Shown here piece after piece: positions 35,432 to 49,900 of a DNA stretch of 64,000 nucleotides. This stretch comes from Campylorhamphus procurvoides (lineage: Eukaryota; Chordata; Aves; Passeriformes; Dendrocolaptidae), in NCBI GenBank assembly GCA_013396655.1, contig WBMV01008568.1, positions 1,469,329 through 1,533,328 of the forward strand. Reading direction: 5' to 3'. Under the pieces are notes generated by a model, which made no database searches, was not told the origin of the DNA, and worked only from the letters and a program-made list of their open reading frames with translations. The position numbers were made by a program, and so were the translations under genes. Position 1 is the stretch's first letter. Every line of letters starts with the position of its first letter.

Positions 35432-37991
35432 CTGGGCAGTGACAAAATGTCAAACAAAAACTAAAGGTTAGAAAACAAAAACCAACCCAAAGTGTATTTT
35501 TACAGACAAGACAAAGTTAGAATCTTTCTCCAAAGAACTCATGAATGGTTCTAGTGGATCTTTTTGTCTGAGGGGAAAAAAAAAAATCTTACTTAATTGT
35601 TCTATTATTACTGAAATACAACAGTGTAGTTAAGTAATCTAAACCAACACACAGTCATAGTGCTTTCACTGGTTCAGGGAGTTAAGCAGCATAACAGGCC
35701 ATTAGGTCACTTCAGTCTGAACTTTACATTGGTCATTAAACTGCACAGAGACATGGCCACAACTCTGTTACTGTGCTAACATCCAATTCGTTTTAAAGTT
35801 CTTTTGATGGAATTTTATAATTTCCTTAAATGACTAATGTGAACAATATTCTGTACGTAGGCAATGGCTGTGGTTAGTATTACACTAAAATGCAAGCTTA
35901 AGAGATTGAAAGAAGTGAATCATACTTTTATGAAAAATGATCCCATCAGTCAGAACTCACTTTAAAATATCTGGTTTGCCATTCAACCTTCTGGCAATTT
36001 TGTATTGGGAACTCTATAGGCAAGAGCAGATGATGACAAAACTTAAACCACCAATTGTTCTGAAAAATGAAAGAATGTGAATGAAAAGCCCTGCATATCC
36101 TCCCTGAAAATAATGATGCACTGTGAGGCTCTCAACCACTCTCGTGCAACCTATGATTTAAATATTGGCACATGAATTAAGAATCTGCAATATCTTTAGA
36201 ACACTTTTGTGAAATGACACGAAATCTGTATCAACAGATTCTGTCTCCTCTCTTACACAGCACAAAAAAATACCAGGCCAATCAAAGCAGTAGAAGGATT
36301 TCATACTTTCAGAAGTCAGCCTTTGCAGAGTATGGGCTTCTGTGGCTTTCCAATATTAGAGGTGGTGTTTGCAATAATAGTGCTCCCACACTCCCCTTGC
36401 TTTGAGTTGTCAGACCAACAGCAGAAAAGAAAATGCTACTATCAAGTTTTTCAACACTCTCTTGAAATTGGTTTATCTTTATATTGCTTTTCTTAAAGCC
36501 AAAGGACAACATTCCTGCTCTGATCTGTATCAATTTCAAATGGCTCATTTTAAATTCCCCTTGTGGTACAATTCTTTCTTATTTGTGATTTAAACATACT
36601 TAGGGACAAACGTGCTAAATTATTTTAAAAATATTAAAATTACAAACATACAGCAAAAATGTATTAGATTTAGAATTACCATCTCCATTAAGACTGCAAA
36701 CCTCTGTCAATAAATTTCTTTCCTGTTTAAGTATTATATTTCTCTACCATACACTACTACATACAAATGATAGTCACAGTATAGCTGGATCCACACTGAA
36801 ACCCGTGACTTCCTGAACTTAAAATATTCACATTTAAAGAATGCAAGTCTTTGGGAGAACATGAATGTTATAGTATTTCAGTTGCTAAAATTGTCTTGTA
36901 ATGATAAAAAACCCACCCATATACCAAAAATCTAGATTGTAGCAGACACCCAAGAATCAGACGTGTTTCATTCACAGTTCTTCAGAATAATCTCAATATT
37001 CAATTATTTTCTCTAGTTCAGAGGTAGGTTACAATTCCAGTGGGAGGCACATGTGGTATTGTTAGAGAAATGCGTTTACTACCTCTAACTTGTTCTTACG
37101 TGACAGAATCATAGAAAAGTAAGCATAATCATATTAAAAAAGCAGAGATATCGTTATAACTACAGTTTACTCTCTTCAAGTAAGCTAAATGACTTTGTCC
37201 TGAGCTAAAGATAATCAGAGACACTCAGAAACTTGTTGCTTTGACTATCTTCAGCTGGAGATGCAACTGTTCAGCACTACAGGAAGTCCAGATTTTGAAA
37301 TGTTCACTTGCTTCACATCACCAGCAGATGGCACAGGATAAGTTCTACGAAAAAAACTACTGGCTGCTGATTTTGTCCTTTACAACTAATCTGTACCAGG
37401 CTTGAGGGGAAGAGGGGAGGAGGGAAAAAAAGTCAGCACCAGTATTTCACAGGCAGGAAAAACTTAAAAGTATTTCTGTGTCCTCTATGGACGTAGGGAC
37501 AGCACAGAAATCACTCCCAATCCACAAAGAACCCCCCAGTTTGCAGATGTCCCAAAGGCACTGCAAACACACCTTTTGTTAAGATGTCACAGCCTTTGTT
37601 CAAGCACTCTTGTCCTCCTACACTACGTTCCCAAATGTCAGTTCCCCCTGCATGTTCTAATTTCTATGCCATCAAAGAAATTTGTCAAGTTCCTGATCCG
37701 ACCAGACAGATTTGCAACCCTGTTCGCACTAACTGCAGGATAACACGTGTGCTCAGTGCTTTCACAGGTATCCCTGAAGTTCCTTATTTTTGACCTGTGT
37801 TTCAGGAAGTGAAAGACCTTGGATAAAAGTGTTCACAAATGCTCAGGCTTTAGGATACCCCTGAAATGCCAAGATTGCAGCCCCACTAGTACCTGGACTC
37901 ACTGAAAACTTTCATGCCATTAACAAATGACATTTTCTTGATGTTTAGCATATTTTCTTGTTGGGTAAAACTTTATGCTGAACAGCTTTTC

Positions 37992-38012
37992 TTTTTTTTT
38001 TTTTTTTTTTTT
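37992..38012 (+). repeat. Poly(T) run, 21 bases
   Basis: 21 consecutive T within SPATA7 intron 1, equal to poly(A) on the gene's strand. No recognisable retrocopy adjoins it. Confidence 0.95.
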
Positions 38013-38539
38013 GATATCTGCTTGGATTCCAGGGGCACTCTATTCCGGCAAACTACGTTTCTTATATTTACATATACAGTAAAACTTGTGATGATGGCTC
38101 CCTGTGGGTCCTCCCATGGTATCCTTTGGTGCTTGCTCCTATATTCTCGGACTCCCAGGCCAAATAATGAAACTCAGATGTTCCTGTAAGCTGTGCATCA
38201 GTGAGAGCATTTGAGGCTCATCTTGTGAACCACCCATTTTCATAAAACATGTAGAAAATGTATCACAGAAAAAGGTTCAAAGAAACGAATTTGTGTAAAA
38301 TAATGCTTTGTTTTGTTGAAAGGGAAATAAGCAAGTTTTTTTCCCTTAGGATTCCAGGCTGTTCTACATACATGTGCCTTCAAATGTACATTTTCTACAC
38401 TGAAGTCAGTTTACAATACTCTTCCAATATCTCCAATCTGGAACTCCAAACTGCTTTTTATAATGTCAAGTATTTACAATGAAGGTGCACATTGCTAATG
38501 TCAGAGAAGAAACTGAAGAATGTGACGTGGAGGATATTT

Positions 38540-38561
38540 CTACCTTACTGAAGTAAGGTAG
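38540..38561. repeat. Perfect 10-bp inverted repeat
   Basis: CTACCTTACT and its exact complement separated by two bases, in SPATA7 intron 1. A potential hairpin; no known element identified. Confidence 0.85.
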
Positions 38562-41500
38562 TAAGTGTTAATGGTCAAATGTTTCACAACTATAATTTCA
38601 TGTTGCCTTTTGACTTGTACAGGTTTTTGTTTAGGTTCAGGCTGTGTTTTCAAAGTTATTTGCAAAATAACAGAAACAACTTAAGTAGAAGACTTAGATA
38701 TGTGAAGATACTTCTAAAGGAGTAGGTGGGATTTTCAGTAAATTACAGTTAATCAAATATAAACCAAACAAAGGGAAAATAACTAAAAAACTATCTTTTA
38801 TACACAATACGTACTATCTAAATTTCCTCATAGATGTAAGTGGACTGCCCACATTGAATATAAAATCAGCATTCTCATGATGAGTGTTCTCCTAAAATAC
38901 AGACAGCAAACAAATTAAATACTTCTAGAAACTTATTCGATCTTTTAGTTCATTGTGTGACACTATGCAACAAGGACAAAAATTAAAAAAACCTTTCTCT
39001 CTAATTTTTTCCAGCTAGTATCTAAGTTAAGCAATAATTATATTATACCAACTAGATTTTTAAGGTATTTTCTTTAAATTATATTTTCATTTTAAATGCA
39101 TCCCATCTTTATTTTACAGTCTTAAAAATGATGGAAATTGGTGGTTTCTATTTGTTACTTTGCTTCCTGGTTCTTAATGGATACTAAGAATTTATGGAAA
39201 TCATTTTTCTACAAAGCCATTTCAGATTTGGAACGTGAATATGTACTGGAGAGAAGTCCAGTCTTTCATTAAAACGTTCTCCCAGGAAAGATTTTAAATG
39301 CAAGTATTAGACTTACTATTTTTATAACAAGCGTGCACTTCAGTCATAGCAAATAAAATTTACTGAAAAAAATCAATCAGGCTCTTTAAAAGATAATCCC
39401 TAAAAAATACAGAGATCTTTGGTGAGATATTGGATACAGGCATCTAAATCTAGCACTACATGACAAAAAACCTTCACTTCACTGTGCAGATGTGTGAACA
39501 CTATCATTTCCAAAAGGCAGCTCCTAGACCTTAGCTTGGGTTCAAACAACCTTCAGACCAAGATGGATTTAGACCTCAGGATTTTATCACTCTGCCAAGG
39601 TATTTACCCTTCTGTGCACTTGGGGTTTTTTTTGTGGTTCTAGAACTCTTTGCTTTTCTGGCTGTACAGTGGCCTCCTGTCAGCTTGTAATGTAGAAAGC
39701 ACCTGTATCTCTAAGAGAATAGAAATGCAACATTCATGTGATATTCGGGGATTTGATCCCTCTCTAAGGACCCAAGCTGACAAATGCTTTGCACAGTCTA
39801 GCCACTACACTAATTTATAAAGGTTTGGTATTCTTGCTTCTTCCACTCCCAGCTCTTTTCCCTCTTTTTTTTTTCTTCCCCAATACCTATCTCAATGCTC
39901 TGAACCAGAAAGAGTTAGAGACCCTTTTCCAAGTGGGTAATTCAGGTAACTACATGCAGAAGGCTTGTGCTATGCATTTCATACAAGTCCAGGATGCTCT
40001 GTCACTACCACCCTTGTTCTACCAACTAGTTTAGTGATCTTTTCAGAGGGCTTCCTGCTATGAAGTCACTTGTCTATACAACTAACTGTACGCTACAGCA
40101 CTAATGCTATACACATGCTGAGAAAGGAACAAAAGTGGTTTAAATAATTTCTCTGGAATCCCAAATGACTTCAAGCATTGATAGAAACTCCTTTAAGCAT
40201 CTACTCTAATACATCTGATATGGTCATATCTAAAGGAATAAAACTATGACCTGAAATACATGTTCCTCTCTTTTTGGTACTATGAGAATTTTTAAACTGA
40301 AGTATCCACTAACTCTTTATGCTATAGATATTGTTGTCAATATGAATACAGCACAGAAATATAGAGTAAAGGGTGGTATTTCAAAATACATTAAAAGATT
40401 AACCTGGTTAAGAAAATCCACACTGATTTAAACTTAATTTATTTAAATAAGAAATTAATTTTTCTATTTTTAACAATTTTTCTTTTATATTAGCACTATG
40501 ATATACCTTAAAAAAGGTATACTCTGTTAGTATGAGGTTCTGCTTTCCTAACCATGTAGTTTACATCTTTGTATCATATGCCATAAACTCAATGTTCCCA
40601 GTTTGCTGCTTTTTCCTTACCTGTGGTCATTCCTCCCCTCAACCATCCCCTACTTGCTCAGCTGTGGCTGACAATGTGCTGTAAGTACTGCAATTGGTCC
40701 TCTACTTTAAGCTTCTCTGGTTGCTTATCCTTGGCTGACTAGTACTTACCCTCTAGTTACATATCTGGGAATGAACACAGAACAGGATTACTTTCTCTAA
40801 AAACTGTGTATTAATTTGTTGGGTTTTCTCCTACCCAGCCACTGTCATTTGTGTAACTACTATTCCTAGTTCTTACTCAAATGGGTGATGTTGGCTAATA
40901 GATGCAGAACTGGACAGAGGAAAAGACCAGCAGAGAGCAGTGGCCCTCCCACAGACCCCTCCATTAGGAGAACAGTTTAAAACATAGCAAGTCTCCACTA
41001 GTTTTCTGTAGTATCGATGCAATCATGAGAGATCTTCAAAGATGGCTTTAGATTTAGCCACTTACTGAATGCAGACTGTATTCCATTTTATTTGAAAGCT
41101 ACAGTGAGGCAAAACTGAGCACTTCCTAATCACATCTGTATTTTTTATCCTGCTCATGCAAGCAAAACAGAAGCCTCCTGGACCCTTCTCGGGTTTCAGT
41201 GATAACAAAACTCCTATCCATTCTGAGAATAAAGTCGTAGATGTGAAGGAAGCTTTAACAGAATCACATTTAAGATGTGTTAAGAAATGCCACAAGCCAG
41301 AGGGAAAAACAGTCATTCCCTAAATTTTCTGTTGCAAAACTTGGTAAAGCCTCAAGAAACCACAATACCTCAATTTTGAAATAAAGTCCCAAATATTCCA
41401 TCTGAATTTTGCATGGGATCATTTGTGTCAGAGGCAAAATATGATAAAAGTGATACACACCTTGACATACACTATACATAACCTTCTAAGCCATTAATTA

Positions 41501-41915
41501 GACGGATGCTATTTATACACTTAATACGCTGGATTACACAAAAGCTCTTCTTTACATGTACTCCCAGTGCCCATGAGTTAGGTCTCTCAGACCTTTACAA
41601 CTAATAATCTAATAGTATTCTGCATAAATTAAAACTGAGCAATCAAAATAATATTTCAGTTTCAAGAGTCAAATTCTCCTCTGAAAAATTTAGGAAATCT
41701 AATGAAATAGTAGAGTAGTTTTAAAAGATGCTGAGTCATGTTTAATGAAATAATTTTTGAAAAATATTTGTTAAAATTTTTCTAGTTACAGGCTTCTATG
41801 GAAAGTTTGGATGCATGTTACTGCTCTATTCATACTCCATAAGCAGAAACAAACAGCTGTGTGTGTCAGTAGCACATTTTGTGATACAAACTGCAGGCAG
41901 AAGCAAATGAACTTT

Positions 41916-42250
41916 AGTCAGTTCTCTACAACTACCTGAAAGGAGGTTGTAGCGAGGTGGGTGTCAGTCTCTTCTCCCAGGTAACAAGTGACATGATGAG
42001 AGGAAATGGCCTCAAGTTGTGCCAGGGAAAGTTTAGATTAGGTATTATGAAATTTTTTTCATGAAAAGTGTTGTAGAGCATTGGAACCGACTGTCTGAGG
42101 AAGTGGTGGAGTCACCACGCCTGAAAGTGTTCAAAAAACATGTGAATATGGCACTTGAGAACATGGCTTAATGGTGAACATGGTGGTGGGTGCTAGGTTG
42201 AGGGTTGATCTTAAAGGTCTTTTCCAACCTTAACAATACTATGAGTCTAC
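41916..42250 (+). mobile_element. CR1 LINE 3' end (in SPATA7 intron 1)
   Basis: Plus-strand CR1 3' region: translation pieces [25 protein letters not shown], then the WNRLSEEVVESP-like block, followed by GATCTTAAAGGTC and TTTTCCAACC near the end and a degenerate ATTCTATGA tail. Diverged and frameshifted. Antisense to SPATA7. Confidence 0.88.
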
Positions 42251-45059
42251 TATCATTTGCTTGGACATAACCTCTGGAATTAGCAGTGGCAGCAGGAGTT
42301 TCTCATTTTCCAGAAGAGTATATGAGGGATGGTGCTCCAGAAGTGACTGTATGCTGCTACCAAGTGATATATAAACAACTATCAATACTTGTAGCATAGC
42401 TTAGTAACTTCTGTCTTACAGGGTTACTGACCTGAGTTCCCTGGATAGCCGTGCATATGTCAGAAGGCACATGGTAATCCAGGAGCATACACTACCATGT
42501 GCTGTAACAACTTCCCTGGGGGAATTGGTGCTATTATTCAAGGGTGCTGGAACACCACCTCATCAGCACATCCTACACAACAAATATGTGTGCTGACTTC
42601 TATTGCTACATGAAACTCAACATATCATCCCAAGAGCATGCAGTTGGAAGATGTTTCAATCTCTCCTGTCAAACTGACCAACAGATAAAATACATATATG
42701 TCTACATTTATAGACACACTATATGTAAATTCTTCTACATGTATGGAAAAAAAAATCTTTTGTTAGTATAAGCTGTGCCTACAAGGACACCCCCTAGTGT
42801 TACTAACTTCCACTGTCTCCTATTTCTACCTGGAAATACATTAGCAGAACAGTCATGTACAGATTGCCTTGCCCGCAACAGAGAGCAGAGAAACCTTGAT
42901 CCACTGTGCTTCAGAGAAAGTTGCAGGGTATAATCTGAAGAAAAGAAGCAAGTGGGGTTGAATCCAGCTTACTTTAAAAGGTATTTCACTGGAAGCAAGA
43001 ATCTTCAACAAAACGGGACCGATTAGGCACTTAAGTCCTTATACAAATTTATTTGCTGAAGAGAGATGGGATTAATCACATTACGTGACTAAAACTCAGT
43101 TAACAGACTACTTAATTAATGGTTAAATTCAACTTCTGAAAAACTGAACTGGTACTACCAAATAATGCTTGAGTTTAAAAAGCTGTTTGTTCAAGTGGCA
43201 AATCAAGGAATACAAAGAAAAAAAAGCAGTTCAGAAGTCAGAGATCTGTATTAACACCCTTTCAGCTCCAGTCAGATTAATGTAAGGTTTTCCTGCAACG
43301 CAGGAAAAATCTAAGTAAGATGATGTTGCCTGAAAATACGTGAGGTATTTTAAGTTTAGAGTCTTTGATGCCTGTGCACATCGCCTAAACCTAATAGTAA
43401 CTTCCATGCAGCAGTAGTGATGACTTCTCCACTGTTGTAAGATAGAAGTGGCACAAATGCGTGCCACTGATTAACAGTAAGTGTATGATTTCATTGCTGT
43501 TCAGGTATGTGCAAATCATTGGCTTTAGAAATTAAACAGCCCAATGCAGAAGACTGGATTTAAGCAACAAAGCTGGTTTAAAATTACAGTATTCAGATTA
43601 TTTGAGGTCATACTATAAGTCTTTGAGTATATTAACTGACTCCTGAAATTACTACAGTAAATAACTTCAAGGTTTATACCTGGAATTAGGGAAAAATGTA
43701 ACGGATTAATTCTCCAGTATTTCCATGGGGGGAAAAAAATCTCAGCCTTATTTGAACTTTGACAAGACCTACATGCAAATACTATATATAGTTCAATATA
43801 TTAAAAAAAAAAAGCTCAGTATTCTCACTAGACAAAACAAATCTTGACACAAACCAAGTAAAATATCTTGATTCTTTCTTTACAATGATGAGACCACATC
43901 TGAACAATAAACTTTGCACAGAATACACCAGGGCATGGCACAGGGTATCCCACCCCTTCTGTATTAACATTTCGGATGGACAGACAGTGTGTGGATAGAA
44001 CCATCTTATAGAGAAATACAACGTGTTCTCCCTTTTTCATAAACTGTTTGCAAGCAATCCAGTGGCTGTTCTGCCAAGTTTGCTCAGGCACAGATTTTTA
44101 GGTTAGTTTAGTGTAAGGAATTATTATCTCTGTCCATGCTAATCCTTATTCTCTGTATGGATCCCTCCTGTGTGCCTGTGAACCTAGACACTGCGCTGTC
44201 CAGTCATACACTCCTGACTCTATCATAACCTCCTATGCAGACAAGCAATTGTTTCCCATGTTAACACACACACAGAGCAATTGTTTCCTACCTTTGAACT
44301 TTTTGTTAAACAGAAGTCATTCAAAAAAAGCTTGCTGCAACCTGAATGAAATTTAGATCTTGCATCCTATACGTTCTCATTTTATGATCAACAGACAATC
44401 AGCATGCTTTCTGATTATCTATAAAAATATTGTGACAATCAAAAATAGTCAGAAAAAAATTGCAATAAAATTGCCATCACACTATATAAGAGAGCATAAA
44501 AACTGATGCACAAGATACTAGTTTTTGCTCTGAATTTCATATTTCCATGTAGTATTAAAATTCATGTTCAAACTCTTTGATATCAGACTTCTGAGAAGTG
44601 ACATCTGTCACTGTCTCCAAAGGCTGGACACTGAGATGCAACATGAAAGTGTAACATTATCTCAAAGGCTCTGACCTCATGCAGCTACGTATGATTTTGA
44701 CATTACAGTGCAGCACTGAATAATTCCTACCATTGTATTATGCATGCAATCCAGTTCATATCTAAAAATATTTTATTTGTCTTGGCTCGTGGGAACATTT
44801 TTGCATGTTTATGTGGTTTTTTATAATAAATGCTCAATAGCACTAAGACTATACGAACAGAGCACCAGAGTAGCCCACGGATGGTTAAATGTGGGTAAGG
44901 AATCATAAGACCTTCAAAGCTTTTGAATCTTTCATTTTTTAACTACACCTGCATTAAAATCCCACCAAGCCCACGACACCTGGATCCGCAGCCAGACACC
45001 ATGTGATGTTGTACAATGCACTATAACACTCCATGAACATCAGCTTTGGAGAAGACAGA

Positions 45060-45540
45060 GTTGACTCCGAAAAAGCCCTGGCACAGGGATTTGGCCTGGC
45101 CGCGGCCGGACAGCCTCAGGCCGCGTCTCTCCGAGCACTACAGCCCGCCGGGGGCTGCGTGTTCCCCCGCACAGCACCCGCACCCGNNNNNNNNNNNNNN
45201 NNNNNNNNNNNNNNNNNNNNNNNNNNNNNNNNNNNNNNNNNNNNNNNNNNNNNNNNNNNNNNNNNNNNNNNNNNNNNNNNNNNNNNNNNNNNNNNNNNNN
45301 NNNNNNNNNNGGGCCCGGCTTGTCCAGCCCCGCCGTTGCCGGGGCCGCGAGGGCGGGGGGCGGGGGCGGTGCAGCCCCGGCACGGGCGGGCAGGGCCGAG
45401 CTGGGGCAGGGCCCGCTCGGACCCCGCGGGCTCGGCCCCCTCCTCGGGCTCGGCCCCGCTGGCATCGCGGCCAGGGGGTGGGTTTGGCCCTCACTGCGCA
45501 ACACTGTCGGCGGTGACTCGAAGAATAATGAATGCCAGGG
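45060..45540. promoter_or_regulatory. CpG island, SPATA7 promoter and probable exon 1 location
   Basis: Abrupt rise to very high GC with dense CpG in otherwise AT-rich DNA, including GC boxes of the GGGCGGGG type at about 45350-45370. It lies upstream of SPATA7 exon 2, where the family's short first coding exon is expected. No Met-initiated segment resembling the SPATA7 N-terminus is found in the visible island sequence, so the start is probably in the gap at 45187-45310. Confidence 0.8.
45187..45310. other. Assembly gap (124 Ns)
   Basis: A run of N inside the CpG island. The flanking sequence is extremely GC-rich with closely spaced G-runs, the usual cause of sequencing dropout. Reading frames crossing it are meaningless. 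Confidence 0.99.
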
Positions 45541-46960
45541 AGAAATCTGTGGGAAATGGCTCATATTTCAGCGGAGCTCTTGACAAATCAAGAGGTTAGG
45601 GTGTTCCCGGTGCGTTACACCGAAGAATTTAAACAGCGCCTTAGAAAGGAACCACGAAATAAACTTTTGATAAGCTGCATTCGATCCCATCGTTGATTCA
45701 TGTATGTGTGCTGGTGTGCTAGATTTGAACTTCTTGAAGAAGTGATGGGCTTGTATTTCCATTTTGTCAGGCAGGCTGCTATTTTCCGTAATGTGAAATC
45801 TGAGGGTTTCTGTAGGTTTTGTGTGAAGGTTTTTCTCACTGACCTGCCAGAGGCACTGCAGTCCCCTCCATGGCCAGACACCTCACAAAAGCGTACTTGT
45901 ATTCCCAGCTGGAGGGATATTCACCTACCTAGACATGAGTATTAATTACAGACTAAATACAGGCAGCGTTATGTGATTTGCTGCACTTTCTTACATGCTA
46001 GGAAAAATAATTTGTAGTTCATAGCAAAATCAAGGGGATAGTATTTGAAAACAACTTTTCTTCCTTGTTTCTGCCACATTTAAAGCTCCCAGTAGGTCAC
46101 ACAAAGATAAATGCTGGATGAAACCTATAGTTTATCTAGCCAAGTACTTTGTGTAGACCATACCAAAAGCTTTTGGGTAGTTCACTATTGAATGTTGCGA
46201 TATCCCTTATAATTTTAGATATTCCTATTAGCTATATGAAGTACTCCTTGGATATTGCCTTAGTTCTTGTGCTTCATGTTGTAGTGATCATTTTGGCAGT
46301 CTAATTCTATTTTCTGTAAAATAATCTTTAAATGTACTTGGTGTTAAATTTGTCAGGGATAGGTCAGGAGAGAAAATACATGCCTTGGAAACTCATCTGT
46401 CCTCTATCTTCTGTCTTTCTGCTATTTTTTTGGGAAAAACATTTATTGCCATAGCATTTCAACTACTGTCAACCATATGTCACAAGCACATTACCTTTTT
46501 TTGGTCAAAACAAAGTAATTTGATAGCATTTTCTCATTTTCTCTTATGTCTCTTGCATGTGAGGTTAATATCATGGAGAGTATCTGCCAAGCAAAACCTA
46601 CAAATCCAGAAAAATCTAATCCGACTGTTTTCCAGTTTCTTTAACAGTTTTTTTGTTTGTTTTCTTTCTCTAAAGCAGATTTTTGATTGTGTGTGAAATT
46701 AGAGATATGGGGAAAGGGCTTCAGGAAATTAATTACTATAGTTCTTGTGTTCCAGAGTCTCTGGTTTATACTTGGATATAATTCAAATAGTTAGATCAGT
46801 GGATTTTAGAGATATTCTTTAAACAGTTTCCATTTCAGATACCTGAAGACACTGGAGAGAGTGTAAGTGTATGAGATTCCCAGTTCTATGTGGTTGGCTA
46901 TAATACTCTATTGCCTGCAGAGATCATGCTCCAGAAAACACTTGTCTCCTTTTGCTTTTA

Positions 46961-46979
46961 TTTTGTTTGTTTGTTTGTT
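46961..46979 (+). repeat. TTTG microsatellite
   Basis: About four TTTG units in the intergenic region. Confidence 0.9.
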
Positions 46980-49900
46980 CTAAATTAGCTGCTCATAGCA
47001 ATATTTTTGTACTTTTTCAACACTTTTTTGGTTGTTTTTTTTTTTTTAATCTGAATTCTGAATTTCAAGTTCCCAAATTCTGTTTGTGGTACTCAACATG
47101 TGGTAAGCAGGCTGTTCCATCCAACCCAAATGACTGATTTCTCATAGCCTTCTCCCTATTGCTCCTATATTTTTTTCCACCATGTAGATAATTAAAACAC
47201 ACAAATATAAGTGAGCATTTTTAGAAACATATCACAACTATTCCCCTAGTTTCTAGGCAACGCTGAGGGAATTTAGAGATTGCCACTAATTCCTTCTCAG
47301 TCAGCTGTCACAGCAACCTAGAGATGTCCTGGCTCTGAAATTTTTGACCTCCAATGGCAACACATACCAAAGCTCTATGTATTTCTAATTGGTCTCACTT
47401 ATGGGCCTTAGGCCTTTGGCCCCTTTGGTCTGTGAGAGTATATATATTTTAAGTGTAATTAAAAACTAACCCAAATGTATAACAGTGTGTTAACACATTA
47501 AGTGGTATAACATGCCTTAAACGAAAAAAAGCCTTAACAAAAATCGAATCAGTCCAGGGCTTTGATCCAAACAAGTACAGAAATTCAGTAACACAGATCA
47601 CTGCAGTGAGGCTACCATTGTTTTAGAAAAAATAATATGACAAAACCTATAAGATTTGTCCATTCACGATTTGAAAAGGGGAAATATGGCAGTCAATGTT
47701 GTTGTCTGTCCTCTTCAGCAGGCATTTTCATTTTCCCCTTTTCTTTGGAATGCATTATAACAGAACATGGTTTTAAAATGCACCTACACTGGGAGGGAAT
47801 GAAAGCAGGAATATGAGAGTCACATTTGCAAGTGTAGGCAGGCATCTGTCCCTGCCCTGACATGAACTTAGGAAACTATTGCCTTCTTGTCTATTCCCTC
47901 TACGCGGTGTATCCTCCAACGTAGACATCTAACTTCTGTGAAAATGCTCATGGTATTCAGCAGTAAACCAACAAAGAGAAAGATATTTCAAAAAAAGTAA
48001 TACCCCTTAAGACGTCCACTTTCTTTTGTGTGCTTAGCCGAGACAGGACAAGTTTCCTCTGAAAAAGACTGTGTGTCTGGCAGGACCTCAAACAGTTACC
48101 TGCTCACTTGGGACAGAGATCTGTTCATAATGTCAGAACTTTTCATTTGTAGGATTTGGCTTTCTTGGAAAAATAGTTTGAATTTATACTCAAAAATCCA
48201 AATCTGGAGGTTTTTTTGAGAGTCTTCTCCTTTCCCAAGCCATTGATTTTATTTCATCCTTGCTTTTCTTTACAGCTGTTTATCAAAGTGAGCCTACATA
48301 TGCAGGCAGAAAACAGCCCAACAACCAGATCTGCACATCATATTCACAGAGTATTCTAGAAAAGCCCTAAATTTGTCACAGTATATAGTTCATAATGGAA
48401 ATAAATCTCCTGGGTTTACTTGAGTTTTTATTTGGCATAAATGTCCTATCTCATTGCACGTTTGTCACCTGCCTGTGGCTTGGTGTGCCAGTGTTCCCTC
48501 GTTGCAGCTTGCAGAGAGCTGTCACTGAATTGCAGCAATGCCCACCCAACACATGCAGCCCATTAACCTTACAGTCTGCTCGCCTACAACTACCTGGAAA
48601 TAAAAACATTTCCCTGAAAGATCAGAGGAGGCAGTGCTTTCCAAATGCACTTAAACAGGCTGCCTGAGCAGGTTTTTTTGCTACCTAGTTAGGAAATTCT
48701 TGTGCTGAACCACTGAAGTGGCTCTCACACAGCAGGTGTGAGGGGTAAAAAAAAAAGTCTGTAATAGCTGCTGAAATATGTTGTTTGTGAATTTGTTTTT
48801 TGTTGGGTTTTTTTGTTTGCCTGTTTTGGGTTTTTTTTAAGGATTACTTTTCCAGGAGGAATATTAGGTTGTTTTCTGCCTTGTGTTTGCTGCATGGTCT
48901 TTGGTCATATAGTTTTTCAAGTTATTTAAGATCATGTACAGTCTTGAAATATCATTGCACCTTTCTAAATGATGGAAAGTTATGTGTTCCAGTAGGGCTG
49001 GAGACTCTGTCCCTTTCTTCATGGCAATGCATTTAGTTGTTTTGTTATTGTCAGTATGGCAGCAGTAGTCATAGATTTTTGTAAAGCTAGGGCTCCAGTG
49101 GGAGAGATGATGCAGAAACAATTCAGAAGAGATGATCCATGTCTTAGAAACTGCCGTTTTTAATACCCTGTAATTTAGAATGCAATAAGGGAACTAACCA
49201 AAATAAAGAGGGAATATGATAAGGAAGATGAGGGGGAACTATAGGAATGTATAATGGTATAAAGTTTGTATGAACATAGCATTAAACTTCCATACTGTTT
49301 ATCAGCTTAGAAGAAGCAGTAGAATAACTACTACCAAAACCTTTTCAGGAAGCTGCTGTGGAGATGTACTGTGTACAGCTATTTTTCCTCTTAAGATCTA
49401 TACAGAATTTTATAACACATCTATCCTGTGATACAAGACTATTTTTAAATGTGGCAAGGAAAAAACCTCTATAAATTGTACAGCTGTAATGTAAAACTTA
49501 GTAGTTGGGGTGACCCAAGGTCTGCTTATATTTATTCTTAGGTCATTTTCCATTTATCTACTATTCCCCTAGAAGTATGCAAAGAGAAGGCTTGTAAGTG
49601 AAAAACTGTCCTTTAGTAGGACTGAGTGCTGAGGGCTATTTTCCAAGTACTTTAATTGAACTATTTGGTATTAAAGAATGTAGACTGGAATAACTAATTG
49701 AATAATTGGAATTTTAAAGGGAAAGAAACATGTAAATGTCAAAAGTCTGTTGTCTAGACCATAAGAAATGTTTTATATTCTAATTGATTTACCTATTATG
49801 CCATATGGAAATGCTTACTCTTAGTTTCTCTTAATGAGAAACTGGATGAAAACTTTATTTTAATATTTCAGCCAAGATCAGAAACTTATGACTCAGATTA

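Larger units (their letters stand above)
35432..45186 (-). other. SPATA7: SPATA7 intron 1 (right end uncertain)
   Basis: About 9.7 kb to the gap. Contains the CR1 3' end at about 41916-42250, a 21-T run (37992-38012), and hairpins at 38540-38561 and 40502-40521. No exon-like conserved block was seen. The exact right end depends on the unseen exon 1. Confidence 0.7.

Noticed and set aside
37105..37125. ACAGAATCATAGAAAAG resembling a CR1 3' tail
   Set aside because: No further CR1 sequence adjoins it. Too short to call.
45033..45599. Long open frames on both strands across the CpG island
   Set aside because: They run through 124 unknown bases and owe their length to GC-rich composition. None resembles SPATA7 or another known protein.
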